Shown: positions 53,129 through 61,410 of the stretch, in pieces
How positions within the stretch are numbered: the stretch's first letter is position 1
How the letters are laid out: the number at the start of each line of letters is the position of its first letter
Assembly (NCBI RefSeq): GCF_016757965.1
Contig: NZ_JAEKIW010000007.1
Span: forward strand, 1-64,000
From: Archaeoglobus neptunius
GTDB taxonomy: Archaea > Halobacteriota > Archaeoglobi > Archaeoglobales > Archaeoglobaceae
Length of the DNA stretch: 64,000 bases
Direction: 5' to 3'
The notes under the pieces: model-generated
The model's input: the letters and a program-made list of their open reading frames with translations, nothing else
Databases searched by the model: none
Told to the model about the DNA's origin: nothing
Position numbers and translations under genes: made by a program

Positions 53129-53199
53129 GCGCGGGTAGTCTAGTGGTAGGACAACGCCCTTCCGAGGCGTTAGCCCGGGTTCAAATCCCGGCCCGCGCA
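53129..53199 (+). tRNA. tRNA-Gly (anticodon TCC)
   Basis: The sequence folds fully: acceptor GCGCGGG/CCCGCGC, D-arm GTCT/GGAC, anticodon stem ACGCC/GGCGT with loop CTTCCGA (anticodon TCC), four-base variable loop TAGC, T-arm CCGGG/CCCGG with loop TTCAAAT, discriminator A at 53199. No intron. CCA is not encoded, so it depends on the cca product. A T-rich TATA-like stretch (GTTTTTAAT) lies about 25-30 bases upstream. Confidence 0.96.
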
Positions 53200-53442
53200 T
53201 CCAGATATATCCCCGTTGGGGGCTGCAGTCCACGGCAGTCAGTTTTAGGGCGCTTTGGCTTCATCACGCATCTGTCAGCGTAACGTTGGATAGGTTTGAC
53301 CGCCCGGTAATCTTTTAGATTTATTTTTTAAAAACAATAAAATATCGATTTTTTTCCGGAGCCTCAATGCTGCCCGGTGATTGGAAAAAGTTCACCTCAC
53401 ATAATTTCGAAAAATTTAAAGCTGGCATTACAAACCAGGCAC

Positions 53443-54096
53443 ATGAATCTGATTTTTCTGGGTGCTCCCGGTGCGGGTAAGGGAACGCAGGCAAAGAGAG
53501 TGTCTGAAAAATATGGAATTCCGCAGATTTCTACTGGAGATATGCTCAGAGAGGCAGTAGCTAATGGTACAGAACTTGGAATGAAGGCTAAAGAGTATAT
53601 GGATAAAGGAGAACTCGTTCCTGACGAAGTTGTTATAGGGATTGTAAAGGAAAGGCTTCAGCAGCCGGATTGCAATAAGGGGTTCATCTTGGACGGGTTC
53701 CCCAGAACTCTGGCTCAGGCTGAGGCGCTTGATGAGATGCTGAAGGAACTGAACAAAAAAATAGATGCTGTGATAAACATAGCAGTTCCTGAGGAGGAAG
53801 TTGTCAGGAGAATAGTGTACCGCAGAACCTGCAGAAAGTGCGGGGCAGTTTACCACCTCATCTATGCTCCCCCAAAAGAGGACAACAAGTGCGACAAATG
53901 TGGAGGAGAGCTCTATCAGAGGGATGACGATAAAGAGGAGACAGTCAGAGAGAGGTACAGAGTTTACAGGGAAAACACAGAGCCTCTGGTTGAGTATTAC
54001 AGGAAAAAGGGCGTCCTGTATGATATAGATGGGACAAAGGACATAGATGGAGTCTGGCAGGAGATTGAGTCTGTTCTGGAAAAAATCAAAGGATAA
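53443..54096 (+). CDS. adk: Adenylate kinase with zinc-type LID
   Basis: The ATG at 53443 gives 217 residues starting MNLIFLGAPGAGKGTQAKRV (P-loop GAPGAGKGT). ISTGDMLRE, GFILDGFPRTLAQA (AMP site) and a LID with four Cys (CRKCGAVYHLIY and CDKCGGELY) show a zinc-binding bacterial-type adk. A BRE/TATA (TTTCGAAAAATTTAAA) centred 26 bases upstream implies a leaderless mRNA and fixes this start. The enzyme converts AMP plus ATP to two ADP. Confidence 0.95.
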   Translation: MNLIFLGAPGAGKGTQAKRVSEKYGIPQISTGDMLREAVANGTELGMKAKEYMDKGELVPDEVVIGIVKERLQQPDCNKGFILDGFPRTLAQAEALDEMLKELNKKIDAVINIAVPEEEVVRRIVYRRTCRKCGAVYHLIYAPPKEDNKCDKCGGELYQRDDDKEETVRERYRVYRENTEPLVEYYRKKGVLYDIDGTKDIDGVWQEIESVLEKIKG

Positions 54097-54802
54097 TCCT
54101 TTTATCTTTTATTTTTCCTAAAAGCCAGTCGGCAATAACCCCGCTCACCTCAGCATTCTGTCTGAGGAAGTGATCCCCTTCTTCAATTTCAAAAAAGGCT
54201 TTCGGCTCTTTCGCAGCATCGTAGAGTTTCAGACCGTTCTCAAATGGAACGATATCGTCTCTTCTTCCGTGGACTATCAGCTTTTCCTCTCCGACCTCTC
54301 CTATCCAGTTTTTGGGTTCGATCTCTGTGAATTCCCTCAGGAACAGATTTTTAAAGTTCTCGTAACTTCCAGCACCTCTCAGTAAATTTTTCATTCTTGC
54401 ATTTTCGTAAATCATCCTCAGCACTTTTTCGTCGAACAATTCCGTACAGCAGGGGGATGCAGCGATGACGAGTTTTTCCAGATTTTCCATTTCAACAGCG
54501 GCTCTTACGGCGACAGCCCCTCCCATGCTGTAACCGAGAACCGATACTTTTTCGAATTCATGTGAGATATTTATCAGATCCTCAACCCATAGTTTCAGAC
54601 TGAAGGTTCCATCACTCAGACCAGTTCCGGAAAAGTCGAAGACCAATGACGGAATACCTCTTAAAGCAAAAAATTGGGCAAGATCGGAATATCCTTTCTC
54701 GATCACAGACCCGGGTTCGTATGGCAGTCCATGACAGATTATAAGGACGTGCTCAATTGCAATTCTTGTATAGTTCCTGCCAATTTTTTTATCCAGATAC
54801 AT
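54086..54802 (-). CDS. Alpha/beta-fold hydrolase
   Basis: The 238-residue protein shows the serine-hydrolase pattern: LIICHGLPYEPGS, nucleophile in SVLGYSMGGAVAVRAA, Asp in VHGRRDDIVPFENG and His in IEEGDHFLRQNAE. It resembles small carboxylesterases and acyl-ester hydrolases; substrate unknown. Its ATG overlaps the stop codon of the regulator gene ahead. Confidence 0.88.
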   Translation of the reverse strand: MYLDKKIGRNYTRIAIEHVLIICHGLPYEPGSVIEKGYSDLAQFFALRGIPSLVFDFSGTGLSDGTFSLKLWVEDLINISHEFEKVSVLGYSMGGAVAVRAAVEMENLEKLVIAASPCCTELFDEKVLRMIYENARMKNLLRGAGSYENFKNLFLREFTEIEPKNWIGEVGEEKLIVHGRRDDIVPFENGLKLYDAAKEPKAFFEIEEGDHFLRQNAEVSGVIADWLLGKIKDKRIIL

Positions 54803-55170
54803 TATTTAAGACCAACAAGTTTTTCAAGCTCCTCGAGGTCCCTTTCAATCTTTTTGATTTCCTCTCTTTTATTCTGAACGAGTTCTGCTACGATTTCCTT
54901 CAAATCACGGGTCAGTTTGTAGCATTTCAAGGGTCTACCCTTGCCCTTTTTCTTTAGCTCCCTTTCCTTCACCCATCCCCAGTCTTTGAGGTCTTTCATT
55001 GCAAGGCTGACTTCTGGCTGTCTCAGATTAGCGGCTCTTTCTATATCTCTTGAGACTGCTTCGCCAGCTTTGGACAGGAAAACAACTACTTTTGCGATGT
55101 TTCTGTTTAGTCCTGTCTCTGAGAGCAACGTGACGACCCTTTCCTCTTTTTCTGAGAGCTCTTCAACCAT
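54802..55170 (-). CDS. Winged-helix transcriptional regulator
   Basis: From the ATG at 55170 the product is 122 residues: an N-terminal winged helix (EKEERVVTLLSETGLNRNIA; AVSRDIERAANLRQPEVSLA) and a long C-terminal coiled coil (EIVAELVQNKREEIKKIERD) for dimer formation. The pattern recalls archaeal TrmB/MarR-type proteins. It probably regulates itself and the hydrolase. Confidence 0.8.
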   Translation of the reverse strand: MVEELSEKEERVVTLLSETGLNRNIAKVVVFLSKAGEAVSRDIERAANLRQPEVSLAMKDLKDWGWVKERELKKKGKGRPLKCYKLTRDLKEIVAELVQNKREEIKKIERDLEELEKLVGLK

Positions 55171-55337
55171 AATCAGGTCACCTCCTATTACCGTTACGTG
55201 CAACATGTGTTACTTATACTAAGAACTATATAAATTTTTTTGCATTTAGCTATTTATCTAATATCTATCCGCTATTTTATCTGATAAATCATTAGTGCCA
55301 AAATATTTTAAAGTTACAGAGGTTAAAGTTCTCCGAG

Positions 55338-55733
55338 ATGAAGAAGAAGGATAGGTACACGATATCGGAACTGGCAAAGGAATTTGAGATAAGCACGAGA
55401 ACTATAAGGTATTATGAAGAGATAGGATTGCTGTCTCCAGACAGAACTGCCGGAAACCAGAGGATTTTCACGAAGAAAGACAGAGCAAAGTTGAAACTTA
55501 TTTTAAGGGGAAAGAGACTCGGATTCAGCCTTGATGAGATAAGGGAAATGATAGAGATGTATGATGTTGCAGGGGAACCAGAGCAAATCCGTCTGACTCT
55601 GAAATACGGTGAAAAAAAGCTCAGAGAAATTGAGGAAAAGATAAGAGAACTTGAATTGCTTAAGGAAGACATTTTGAATCTCAGGGAGATTCTCATCAAC
55701 CGTTTAAAGGAGATCGAAAAGGATAACAGTTAA
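55338..55733 (+). CDS. MerR-family transcriptional regulator
   Basis: The 131-residue protein has the MerR winged helix (YTISELAKEFEISTRTIRYY, then EEIGLLSPDRTAGNQRIFTK) and a long dimer coil (residues 75-131). No metal-binding cysteines are present, unlike the metal-sensing members, so an organic ligand such as an acyl-CoA is plausible from context. Its stop codon lies inside the dyad (55730-55745) that precedes the fatty-acid genes. Confidence 0.88.
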   Translation: MKKKDRYTISELAKEFEISTRTIRYYEEIGLLSPDRTAGNQRIFTKKDRAKLKLILRGKRLGFSLDEIREMIEMYDVAGEPEQIRLTLKYGEKKLREIEEKIRELELLKEDILNLREILINRLKEIEKDNS

Positions 55734-55745
55734 CGTAAACGTTAA
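55730..55745. promoter_or_regulatory. Inverted repeat operator candidate TTAACGT-AA-ACGTTAA
   Basis: Two perfect 7-base arms are separated by two bases, directly upstream of the TATA box TTTAAATA (55747-55754) of the acyl-CoA ligase gene. The position overlaps the BRE site, so a bound protein would influence promoter recognition. The adjacent MerR regulator is the obvious candidate binder. Confidence 0.6.
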
Positions 55746-55787
55746 GTTTAAATATTATTTATGTCCATTCTTTAGAGGTGATGTCCT

Positions 55788-57275
55788 GTGTTTACGATAC
55801 CGTACATTCTGGAACGGGCAGCTAGGCTGTTTCCAAGCGTTGAGGTTGTTGGTACGGATGTGAGAAAAGGCTATGCGGAGACAAGAAAAAGGGTTTCAGG
55901 CCTGGCAGCCTACTTTGATAAGATTGGAGTCAAAAATGAGGTGGTGGCTGTTGCAGACTGGAACACACCCGAGTTCTTCGAGCTGATTTACGCAATAACC
56001 GCTGCCGGCGGCGTTCTGTATCCTGTAAACATTCGCCTGCCCCCGGATCAGATTGCCTACACTCTGAAAAAGTCGGAATCTCAGCTTCTGATCTATTCTG
56101 ATGATTTTTCAGCGCTTGCAAAAGTCCACGATGGCGAGAAAATGCATGTGAAGGAGGTATTTGAAAAGGCAGAGATGAAGGCTGAGGTTGAAGTAAATGT
56201 AAGGCAGGAGGATATGGCTGTGATGCTGTTTACAAGCGGAACAACAGGTTTGCCCAAAGCCGTGAGGTACACGCACGAGAGGATGATTCACGGGGCTTTG
56301 AGCATAGCACATCAGTTGGCCCATCACGAAACCCCTGCCAGACTCACGAGTGCTGATGTCATATTTCCGCAGATACCCATTTACCACATTCTTGCCTGGG
56401 GGACGGTGTTCATCGCTCCATATATGGGTTTAAAGCTCATAATGGGCGGTAGATTCGATCCGGCCGAAACTGTCAGAATTATTAAGAAAGAAGGTGTAAC
56501 GTGGATAAACGCAGTTCCAACAATGGTGAACATGCTGTTAGAGACGAAAGAAGACCTGAATGGTCTTAAGGTGCTGATCGGAGGGAGCACGATAACGAGC
56601 GATTTAGCGAAGAGGATGAACGAAGCGGGTATGAAGTTTACGACGATTTACGGTGGTACTGACATGCTCGCCGCATCAATAGCCATTATGACGGAAGAGG
56701 CAAAAAGGAAGGGAATTGATTATATCAGGCGCGTAACACATCCCGTTCCGTTTGCAGAGTTCAAAATTGTTCAGCAGGAGGGAATGGGTGGAGATTCAGG
56801 TGAGATATACTTTAGAGCGCCATGGCTGCCGATGGAGTATTACAAGGACGAGGAGAAAACGAGAGAGGCATACACTGAGGATGGATGGTTTAAAACCGGA
56901 GATCTTGGTGTGGAAATGCCGGATGGAGGCATTATGGTTCTTGACAGGGTGAAAGATGCCATCAAATCTGGTGGTGAGTGGATACCCAGCAGCATTCTGG
57001 AATCGGTGATCTCTGAGGTGGAGTGGGTGGAATACGTTGCGGTGTTGGGTAAGCCTGATGAGAAGTGGGGCGAGAGACCTTACGCTGTTGTAAAGCCCCT
57101 TGAGAAGGGTGCAGCAAATATTGACGAGATAAGAGAGCATTTGTTGAGGGCTGTTGAGGAAGGCAGGATCGCAAAGTGGTGGATTCCTGAGGAGATTGTG
57201 GTGGTCGACGAGATGCCCCTTACCAGCACTGGAAAAATTAACAAACTTTCGTTAAGAAATATGCTGCTGAAGTAG
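55788..57275 (+). CDS. Acyl-CoA ligase (long-chain fatty-acid type AMP-binding)
   Basis: The 495-residue enzyme starts at GTG 55788 with GAGGTGATG in front. AMP-binding motifs are present: MLFTSGTTGLPKAVRYTHER (P-loop), IYGGTDMLAA, YFRAPWLPMEYYKDEEKT, DGWFKTGDLGVEMPDG and DRVKDAIKSGGEWIPSSILE, with the catalytic Lys in TSTGKINKLSLR. It activates a fatty or other acid with ATP and CoA. It is coupled to an acyl-CoA dehydrogenase gene nine bases on, as in a beta-oxidation operon. Confidence 0.92.
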   Translation: MFTIPYILERAARLFPSVEVVGTDVRKGYAETRKRVSGLAAYFDKIGVKNEVVAVADWNTPEFFELIYAITAAGGVLYPVNIRLPPDQIAYTLKKSESQLLIYSDDFSALAKVHDGEKMHVKEVFEKAEMKAEVEVNVRQEDMAVMLFTSGTTGLPKAVRYTHERMIHGALSIAHQLAHHETPARLTSADVIFPQIPIYHILAWGTVFIAPYMGLKLIMGGRFDPAETVRIIKKEGVTWINAVPTMVNMLLETKEDLNGLKVLIGGSTITSDLAKRMNEAGMKFTTIYGGTDMLAASIAIMTEEAKRKGIDYIRRVTHPVPFAEFKIVQQEGMGGDSGEIYFRAPWLPMEYYKDEEKTREAYTEDGWFKTGDLGVEMPDGGIMVLDRVKDAIKSGGEWIPSSILESVISEVEWVEYVAVLGKPDEKWGERPYAVVKPLEKGAANIDEIREHLLRAVEEGRIAKWWIPEEIVVVDEMPLTSTGKINKLSLRNMLLK

Positions 57276-57284
57276 GAAGGTGAT

Positions 57285-58532
57285 ATGATGCTGGAAAACA
57301 ATGCCCTTTTAACGGAAGAGGAAATAAAAATTAGAGAGGAAGCCAAGGAGCTTGCCAGTGCCATCGATCCTGAACTTTTGAGAAAGATGGATAGAGATGA
57401 GGTGGACTATCCATTCGAGTTCCTTGAGGAAGCTGCAAAAAGGAAAATGCTGGGCCTCAGATTTCCTGAGGAATACGGTGGGAGAGGACTTACCTGGGCA
57501 GCGGAAAGTGTTGCTGTTGAGGAAGTGGGCGTGCTTGGCAATGGAATTGGCTGCAGCTATGCGATGGTGAGCATTGTTGGAGAGGCAATCTACAGATTCG
57601 GGCAGGAATGGCAGAAAGAAGAGTTTCTGAAGCCGATAATTAAGGGCAAAAAAGTTTCTGCAGAAGGCTTAACCGAGCCAAGAGGGGGGAGCGACTTCTT
57701 CGGAACGACCACGAGGGCAGAGAAGAAAGGGAATGTCTGGGTTCTGAATGGGGCGAAGAGGTTTATCGCAGGCGGCAAGGTTGCGGATTTCTACCTCATT
57801 TATGCCAGAACAGACCCCAGTGCTCCGGGACACAAGGCCCTGACAGCCTTTCTGGTTGAGAGAGATATGGGTGTTGAAGTGGAGGAACTTTACAACCTTC
57901 TCGGTTTCAGAGGGATGGGGACGGCCAGGATAGTTTTCAAGGACGTTGAGGTGCCGGATGAGTACAGAGTGGGGGAGGTAAACGGGGCAAGGATGATTTT
58001 CAACAGAATGATGATCCCTGAAAGGTTGACTTCTGCAGCAGGAGCTTTGGGAGCAGCCAGAGCTGCTTTAGAGGTTGCTGTGAAGTATTCAAACAAAAGA
58101 AAGGCTTTTGGCAGGAAGATACGGGAGTTTCAGGGTGTAAACTTTATGGTCGCTGAGGCCATAACAAAGCTTGATGCTGCAAGGGCTCTGACGTATAATG
58201 CGGCAAGGGCTGTTGACCTGTACGATGCCGGTAATGGTCCAGATCCAAGGAGACTTGTGAGTGAGGCGAAGTACTTTGCCACAGACGTTGGCTGGGATGT
58301 CGTGAACAAGGCGATGCAGATCATGGGGGGCATAGGCTATACTCAGGTTTATCCGGTTGAAAGGATGCTCAGGGATATGCGCCTCTCTCCGATATGGACA
58401 GGCAGCAATGAGATAATGAAGATGCTCATCCAGCATGAAACTTACAAGCTTATGGGATTGCCATCAAAGGACAGAGACGTCGAGAAGGATGCGATGGACT
58501 GGTACAAAGAGTGGGAGAAGGTTTATGAGTAG
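57285..58532 (+). CDS. Acyl-CoA dehydrogenase
   Basis: This 415-residue flavoprotein carries the family motifs AEGLTEPRGGSDFFGTTTRA and GAKRFIAGGKVADFYLIYAR, the FAD stretch AFGRKIREFQGVNFMVAEAI, VNKAMQIMGGIGYTQVYPVE and SPIWTGSNEIMKMLI. The Glu in GSNE lies where the catalytic base region is in some subfamilies. It catalyses alpha,beta-dehydrogenation of an acyl-CoA. It is the second gene of the MerR-associated operon. Confidence 0.92.
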   Translation: MMLENNALLTEEEIKIREEAKELASAIDPELLRKMDRDEVDYPFEFLEEAAKRKMLGLRFPEEYGGRGLTWAAESVAVEEVGVLGNGIGCSYAMVSIVGEAIYRFGQEWQKEEFLKPIIKGKKVSAEGLTEPRGGSDFFGTTTRAEKKGNVWVLNGAKRFIAGGKVADFYLIYARTDPSAPGHKALTAFLVERDMGVEVEELYNLLGFRGMGTARIVFKDVEVPDEYRVGEVNGARMIFNRMMIPERLTSAAGALGAARAALEVAVKYSNKRKAFGRKIREFQGVNFMVAEAITKLDAARALTYNAARAVDLYDAGNGPDPRRLVSEAKYFATDVGWDVVNKAMQIMGGIGYTQVYPVERMLRDMRLSPIWTGSNEIMKMLIQHETYKLMGLPSKDRDVEKDAMDWYKEWEKVYE

Positions 58533-58638
58533 CACCTCTGTTTTTTGACCACTGGGAAAGCCGGGAAACCTCAAATTTTTATTTTTATGTTTCGAGATTG
58601 TAAGTTAAATTTAAGTAGTAAAATATCTCATTACAATC

Positions 58639-59358
58639 ATGGTTGAGAATCATGCGAAATTTGGGATTCAGAAACTCGACGATTATCTCGGTGGGGGGCT
58701 GAATAGACACTCCGAAAACCTGATCATTGGAAGAAGCGGCATCGGAAAAACAATACTGGCAGCTCACTGGGCAGCAGAGGGGGCGAGAAATGGGGAAACG
58801 GTTGTTTACCTCTCCACAACCATGAACAAGAATGTCGCAAAAAATTATCTGAAACGGTTTCCGTTCATGGAGGATGTTTATGAAAAGATCCACTGGAGGT
58901 TTATCAGGGTTGACCCCAAGTTTCTGCTACCCCTCACCAGGGAGAAAATAGTAGAGGGTCTCAAGTTTACGTTTGGGATGGATGGAGAGGACATCGACAG
59001 GGTCGTATTTGATTCATGCACGGATCTCGAGAAAACACTCGCCGATCCGGTCCTCTACAGAAGAGCCATAACGTACATGGCCGATCTATCATACGAGTAC
59101 GGAATAACATCGCTCTGGGTTGAGGAAGCTCCGATGAAGGGCGAATGGAGCGACACTAAAAACATAACCGAGTCCGTTATCTTCCTCGACCTTCTCAGGG
59201 TTTCAGAGGGATACACCAGAGCGTTGAGGATTCTCAAAAAATACGGAAGTAAAATACCGCTGGAGTGGATTCCCTACGACATAACTGAAAACGGGATTGA
59301 GATCAAAGATGGTTTTCTGGTAAGAAGGGAATATGAGTACGAGTTCAAATGCGATTGA
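58639..59358 (+). CDS. KaiC/RecA-like ATPase, intact P-loop (quartet gene 1)
   Basis: The 239-residue protein opens FGIQKLDDYLGGGLNRHSEN with Walker A GRSGIGKT (31-38), a Walker B-like strand DRVVFDSCTDL and the KaiC-like following part. It should bind and hydrolyse ATP. The family (single-domain KaiC-like proteins) is common in archaeal sensory and motility contexts. Its end overlaps the second gene by 26 bases. Confidence 0.85.
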   Translation: MVENHAKFGIQKLDDYLGGGLNRHSENLIIGRSGIGKTILAAHWAAEGARNGETVVYLSTTMNKNVAKNYLKRFPFMEDVYEKIHWRFIRVDPKFLLPLTREKIVEGLKFTFGMDGEDIDRVVFDSCTDLEKTLADPVLYRRAITYMADLSYEYGITSLWVEEAPMKGEWSDTKNITESVIFLDLLRVSEGYTRALRILKKYGSKIPLEWIPYDITENGIEIKDGFLVRREYEYEFKCD

Positions 59359-59893
59359 GTTAATTCAGGAGGCCATTGACAACGGCGCAGAGATAGTCCT
59401 GGTTAAGGTGGACTCTAAAAAGTACGTCAAGGTATGTCTTGAGATCGTAAAGCATTTCACCGGTATCGCTGAGGGGATTTTCGTCACCCTTAACCGGCCG
59501 TACTTCAGCCTCAAAAAAATGCTGGCAAAGGAGGGAGTTGATCTCTCAAAACTCTACTTCATCGACTGCATCACCCTCCAGCTCGGTGGCGAGGTTGTTG
59601 ACGAGAACCGATGTTTCTACCTTACCTCTCCCGATCCGGTGCAGCTTCAGATTACGATTGAAAGAGCTATGGATCTCGTAACTGCTGAAAACAGGTTCAT
59701 ATACCTTGATTCTCTTTCAACGATCTCTCTCTACAAGTCCTTCGAAACACTGATCAAATTTCTCAGGCATCTTACCGGCAAGATGCGCCTGAGGGGGTTT
59801 GTGGGAACGATTTTTACACTGGAGAAGGAAATGGATGAGAGCTACTACTCCCAGATTTCTCTGATGTGTGATGAGGTTATAGAGGTGGATTGA
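59333..59893 (+). CDS. KaiC-like core without P-loop (quartet gene 2)
   Basis: The 186-residue protein has strands and helices of the RecA core: AEIVLVKVDSKKYVKVCLEI, FIYLDSLSTISLYKSFETLI (Walker B-like) and RGFVGTIFTLEKEM. The P-loop segment is missing altogether. It is predicted not to use ATP and may serve as regulator or sensor partner of its neighbours. It resembles the isolated protein at 26450. Confidence 0.75.
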   Translation: MSTSSNAIELIQEAIDNGAEIVLVKVDSKKYVKVCLEIVKHFTGIAEGIFVTLNRPYFSLKKMLAKEGVDLSKLYFIDCITLQLGGEVVDENRCFYLTSPDPVQLQITIERAMDLVTAENRFIYLDSLSTISLYKSFETLIKFLRHLTGKMRLRGFVGTIFTLEKEMDESYYSQISLMCDEVIEVD

Positions 59894-60642
59894 TGAAGTT
59901 TCCGACTGGCATAGAATTTCTTGACAAGCAGATTGAGGGCATTGAACCGGGTATTGTTGTTCTTTGCGAGTCCTCGGGGTCGGGAGGCAAAGAGTTTGGC
60001 ATCACGTCCATACTGAACAATGCGAAAAAATTCAGAACGTGGTATCTTGCGATAGCCAGGCCGCAGGACATCGTGGAAAGAGATATAAAACTGATATTTC
60101 CAGAAAGAGAGGTTGAAATTGACTTCGAAATCGTCAGCTTTGCTGATTACTACTTCATGGATACACTTGTCCCGCTGAAATGGGTTTCGGACAGAAAGCC
60201 GGGCATCGAATTCCTGAAAGGTGAGAAAAATATCTTCAACAAGCTTGTAGAGTTTTTTGATGCCATTGAAGAGGAGAGCATCGTTTTCCTTGATTCCCTC
60301 ACGGATCTTGCAAGAATTGCCAAATCGAAGCTCGGGTGGGAAAATCTGGTTAACGTTCTCAAAGGTCTGCATGTGCTGTGCGTGAGAAAGAACGTGCTGC
60401 TTATGACGCTGCTCACGTCAAACATCTTTGACAGAGGTGAAGAGGAAGAACTTCTCGATCAGGCTGATGGAGTCATCATTTTTGAGTGGGAGGTGCAGAA
60501 GGAGTCGATGGCAAGGTGGATGTACTTCAGAAAGTTTATCGGAGTTCTGCCAAAGCTTGAAAAGGAGAGGATTTCGAAGTACAATGTGCGGATAGACCCT
60601 GCGCTTGGCTTTACGATTTCGAAGGTCATGAGGGTACTGTAG
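59893..60642 (+). CDS. KaiC-like protein with degenerate P-loop (quartet gene 3)
   Basis: The ATG at 59893 follows GAGGTGG and gives 249 residues. The start KFPTGIEFLDKQIEGIEPG is KaiC-like but the Walker A reads SSGSGGKE (27-34): the first Gly is Ser and the Ser/Thr after Lys is Glu, so normal Mg-ATP binding is doubtful. Walker B SIVFLDSLTD is present. The TGA of gene 2 overlaps this ATG. Confidence 0.8.
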   Translation: MKFPTGIEFLDKQIEGIEPGIVVLCESSGSGGKEFGITSILNNAKKFRTWYLAIARPQDIVERDIKLIFPEREVEIDFEIVSFADYYFMDTLVPLKWVSDRKPGIEFLKGEKNIFNKLVEFFDAIEEESIVFLDSLTDLARIAKSKLGWENLVNVLKGLHVLCVRKNVLLMTLLTSNIFDRGEEEELLDQADGVIIFEWEVQKESMARWMYFRKFIGVLPKLEKERISKYNVRIDPALGFTISKVMRVL

Positions 60643-60652
60643 AGGTGGTGGT

Positions 60653-61333
60653 ATGCTTAAAACGGGAATCGAGGGGCTTGATGCCATGCTCGGAGGGGGC
60701 ATTCCGGAAGGACATGTTGTGGCAGTGGTGGGGAGTTACGGTACGGGTAAAACTATACTCGGACTGCATTTTATTTATGAGGGTTTAAAAAATGGTGAAA
60801 ACTGTCTGATCATAAGTTTTGACGAGGATGAACAGAGTATTATTGAGAATGCCAGGAGCGTGGGCATGAACTTGGAAAACTTTGGAGATCTGCTGCAGAT
60901 AATAAGGCTTGAGGCAATTGAGATGAAAAGGAGTTTTGAGAAAATCGAGAGCGACATTCCGGAAATTATAAAGAACATGGGTGTAAAGAGGGTGCTGATG
61001 GATTCAATAAGTGTTCTTGAAACGCTTTTTGATGATGCCGGCAGATATCGGATGCTTGCGGCATTCAGAAAGATTCTGAAGGAGGCGGGAATTACTGCAA
61101 TCCTGACGAGCGAGGCAGACAAATACCAGCCGACCACGTCCAAGTATGGGATTCTGGAGTATGTCTGTGATGGTTTAATCTCCCTGAAGGTGGTGAGAAA
61201 AAGCGAGCTTGATGAGCCAACCCTCGGTATTGAGGTTGTGAAAATGAGGAGGGTTAGGCATTCGAGAAAGCCGAAGCCCTACATGATAACCGATAACGGA
61301 ATTGTGGTTTACGAGGAGGCTGAGATTTTTTAA
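60653..61333 (+). CDS. KaiC/RecA-like ATPase, intact P-loop (quartet gene 4)
   Basis: The 226-residue protein has the classical KaiC start KTGIEGLDAMLGGGIPEGHV, Walker A GSYGTGKT (27-34), FDEDEQSIIENARS, Walker B VKRVLMDSISVLETLF and the KaiC end GIEVVKMRRVRHSRKPKPY. GAGGTGGTGG lies just before the ATG. This is the most KaiC-like of the four and probably an active ATPase. Confidence 0.88.
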   Translation: MLKTGIEGLDAMLGGGIPEGHVVAVVGSYGTGKTILGLHFIYEGLKNGENCLIISFDEDEQSIIENARSVGMNLENFGDLLQIIRLEAIEMKRSFEKIESDIPEIIKNMGVKRVLMDSISVLETLFDDAGRYRMLAAFRKILKEAGITAILTSEADKYQPTTSKYGILEYVCDGLISLKVVRKSELDEPTLGIEVVKMRRVRHSRKPKPYMITDNGIVVYEEAEIF

Positions 61334-61410
61334 AATGGACATCGACACGTATAACCTGAAATCGAAAATGCATCCTGCGAAAAAATGAAATTTAAAAGAT
61401 ATTTTAAAAA

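Noticed and set aside
53200-53442. A second tRNA or fragment after tRNA-Gly
   Set aside because: No cloverleaf can be formed; the stretch holds only the weak C/D-like pattern and the adk promoter.
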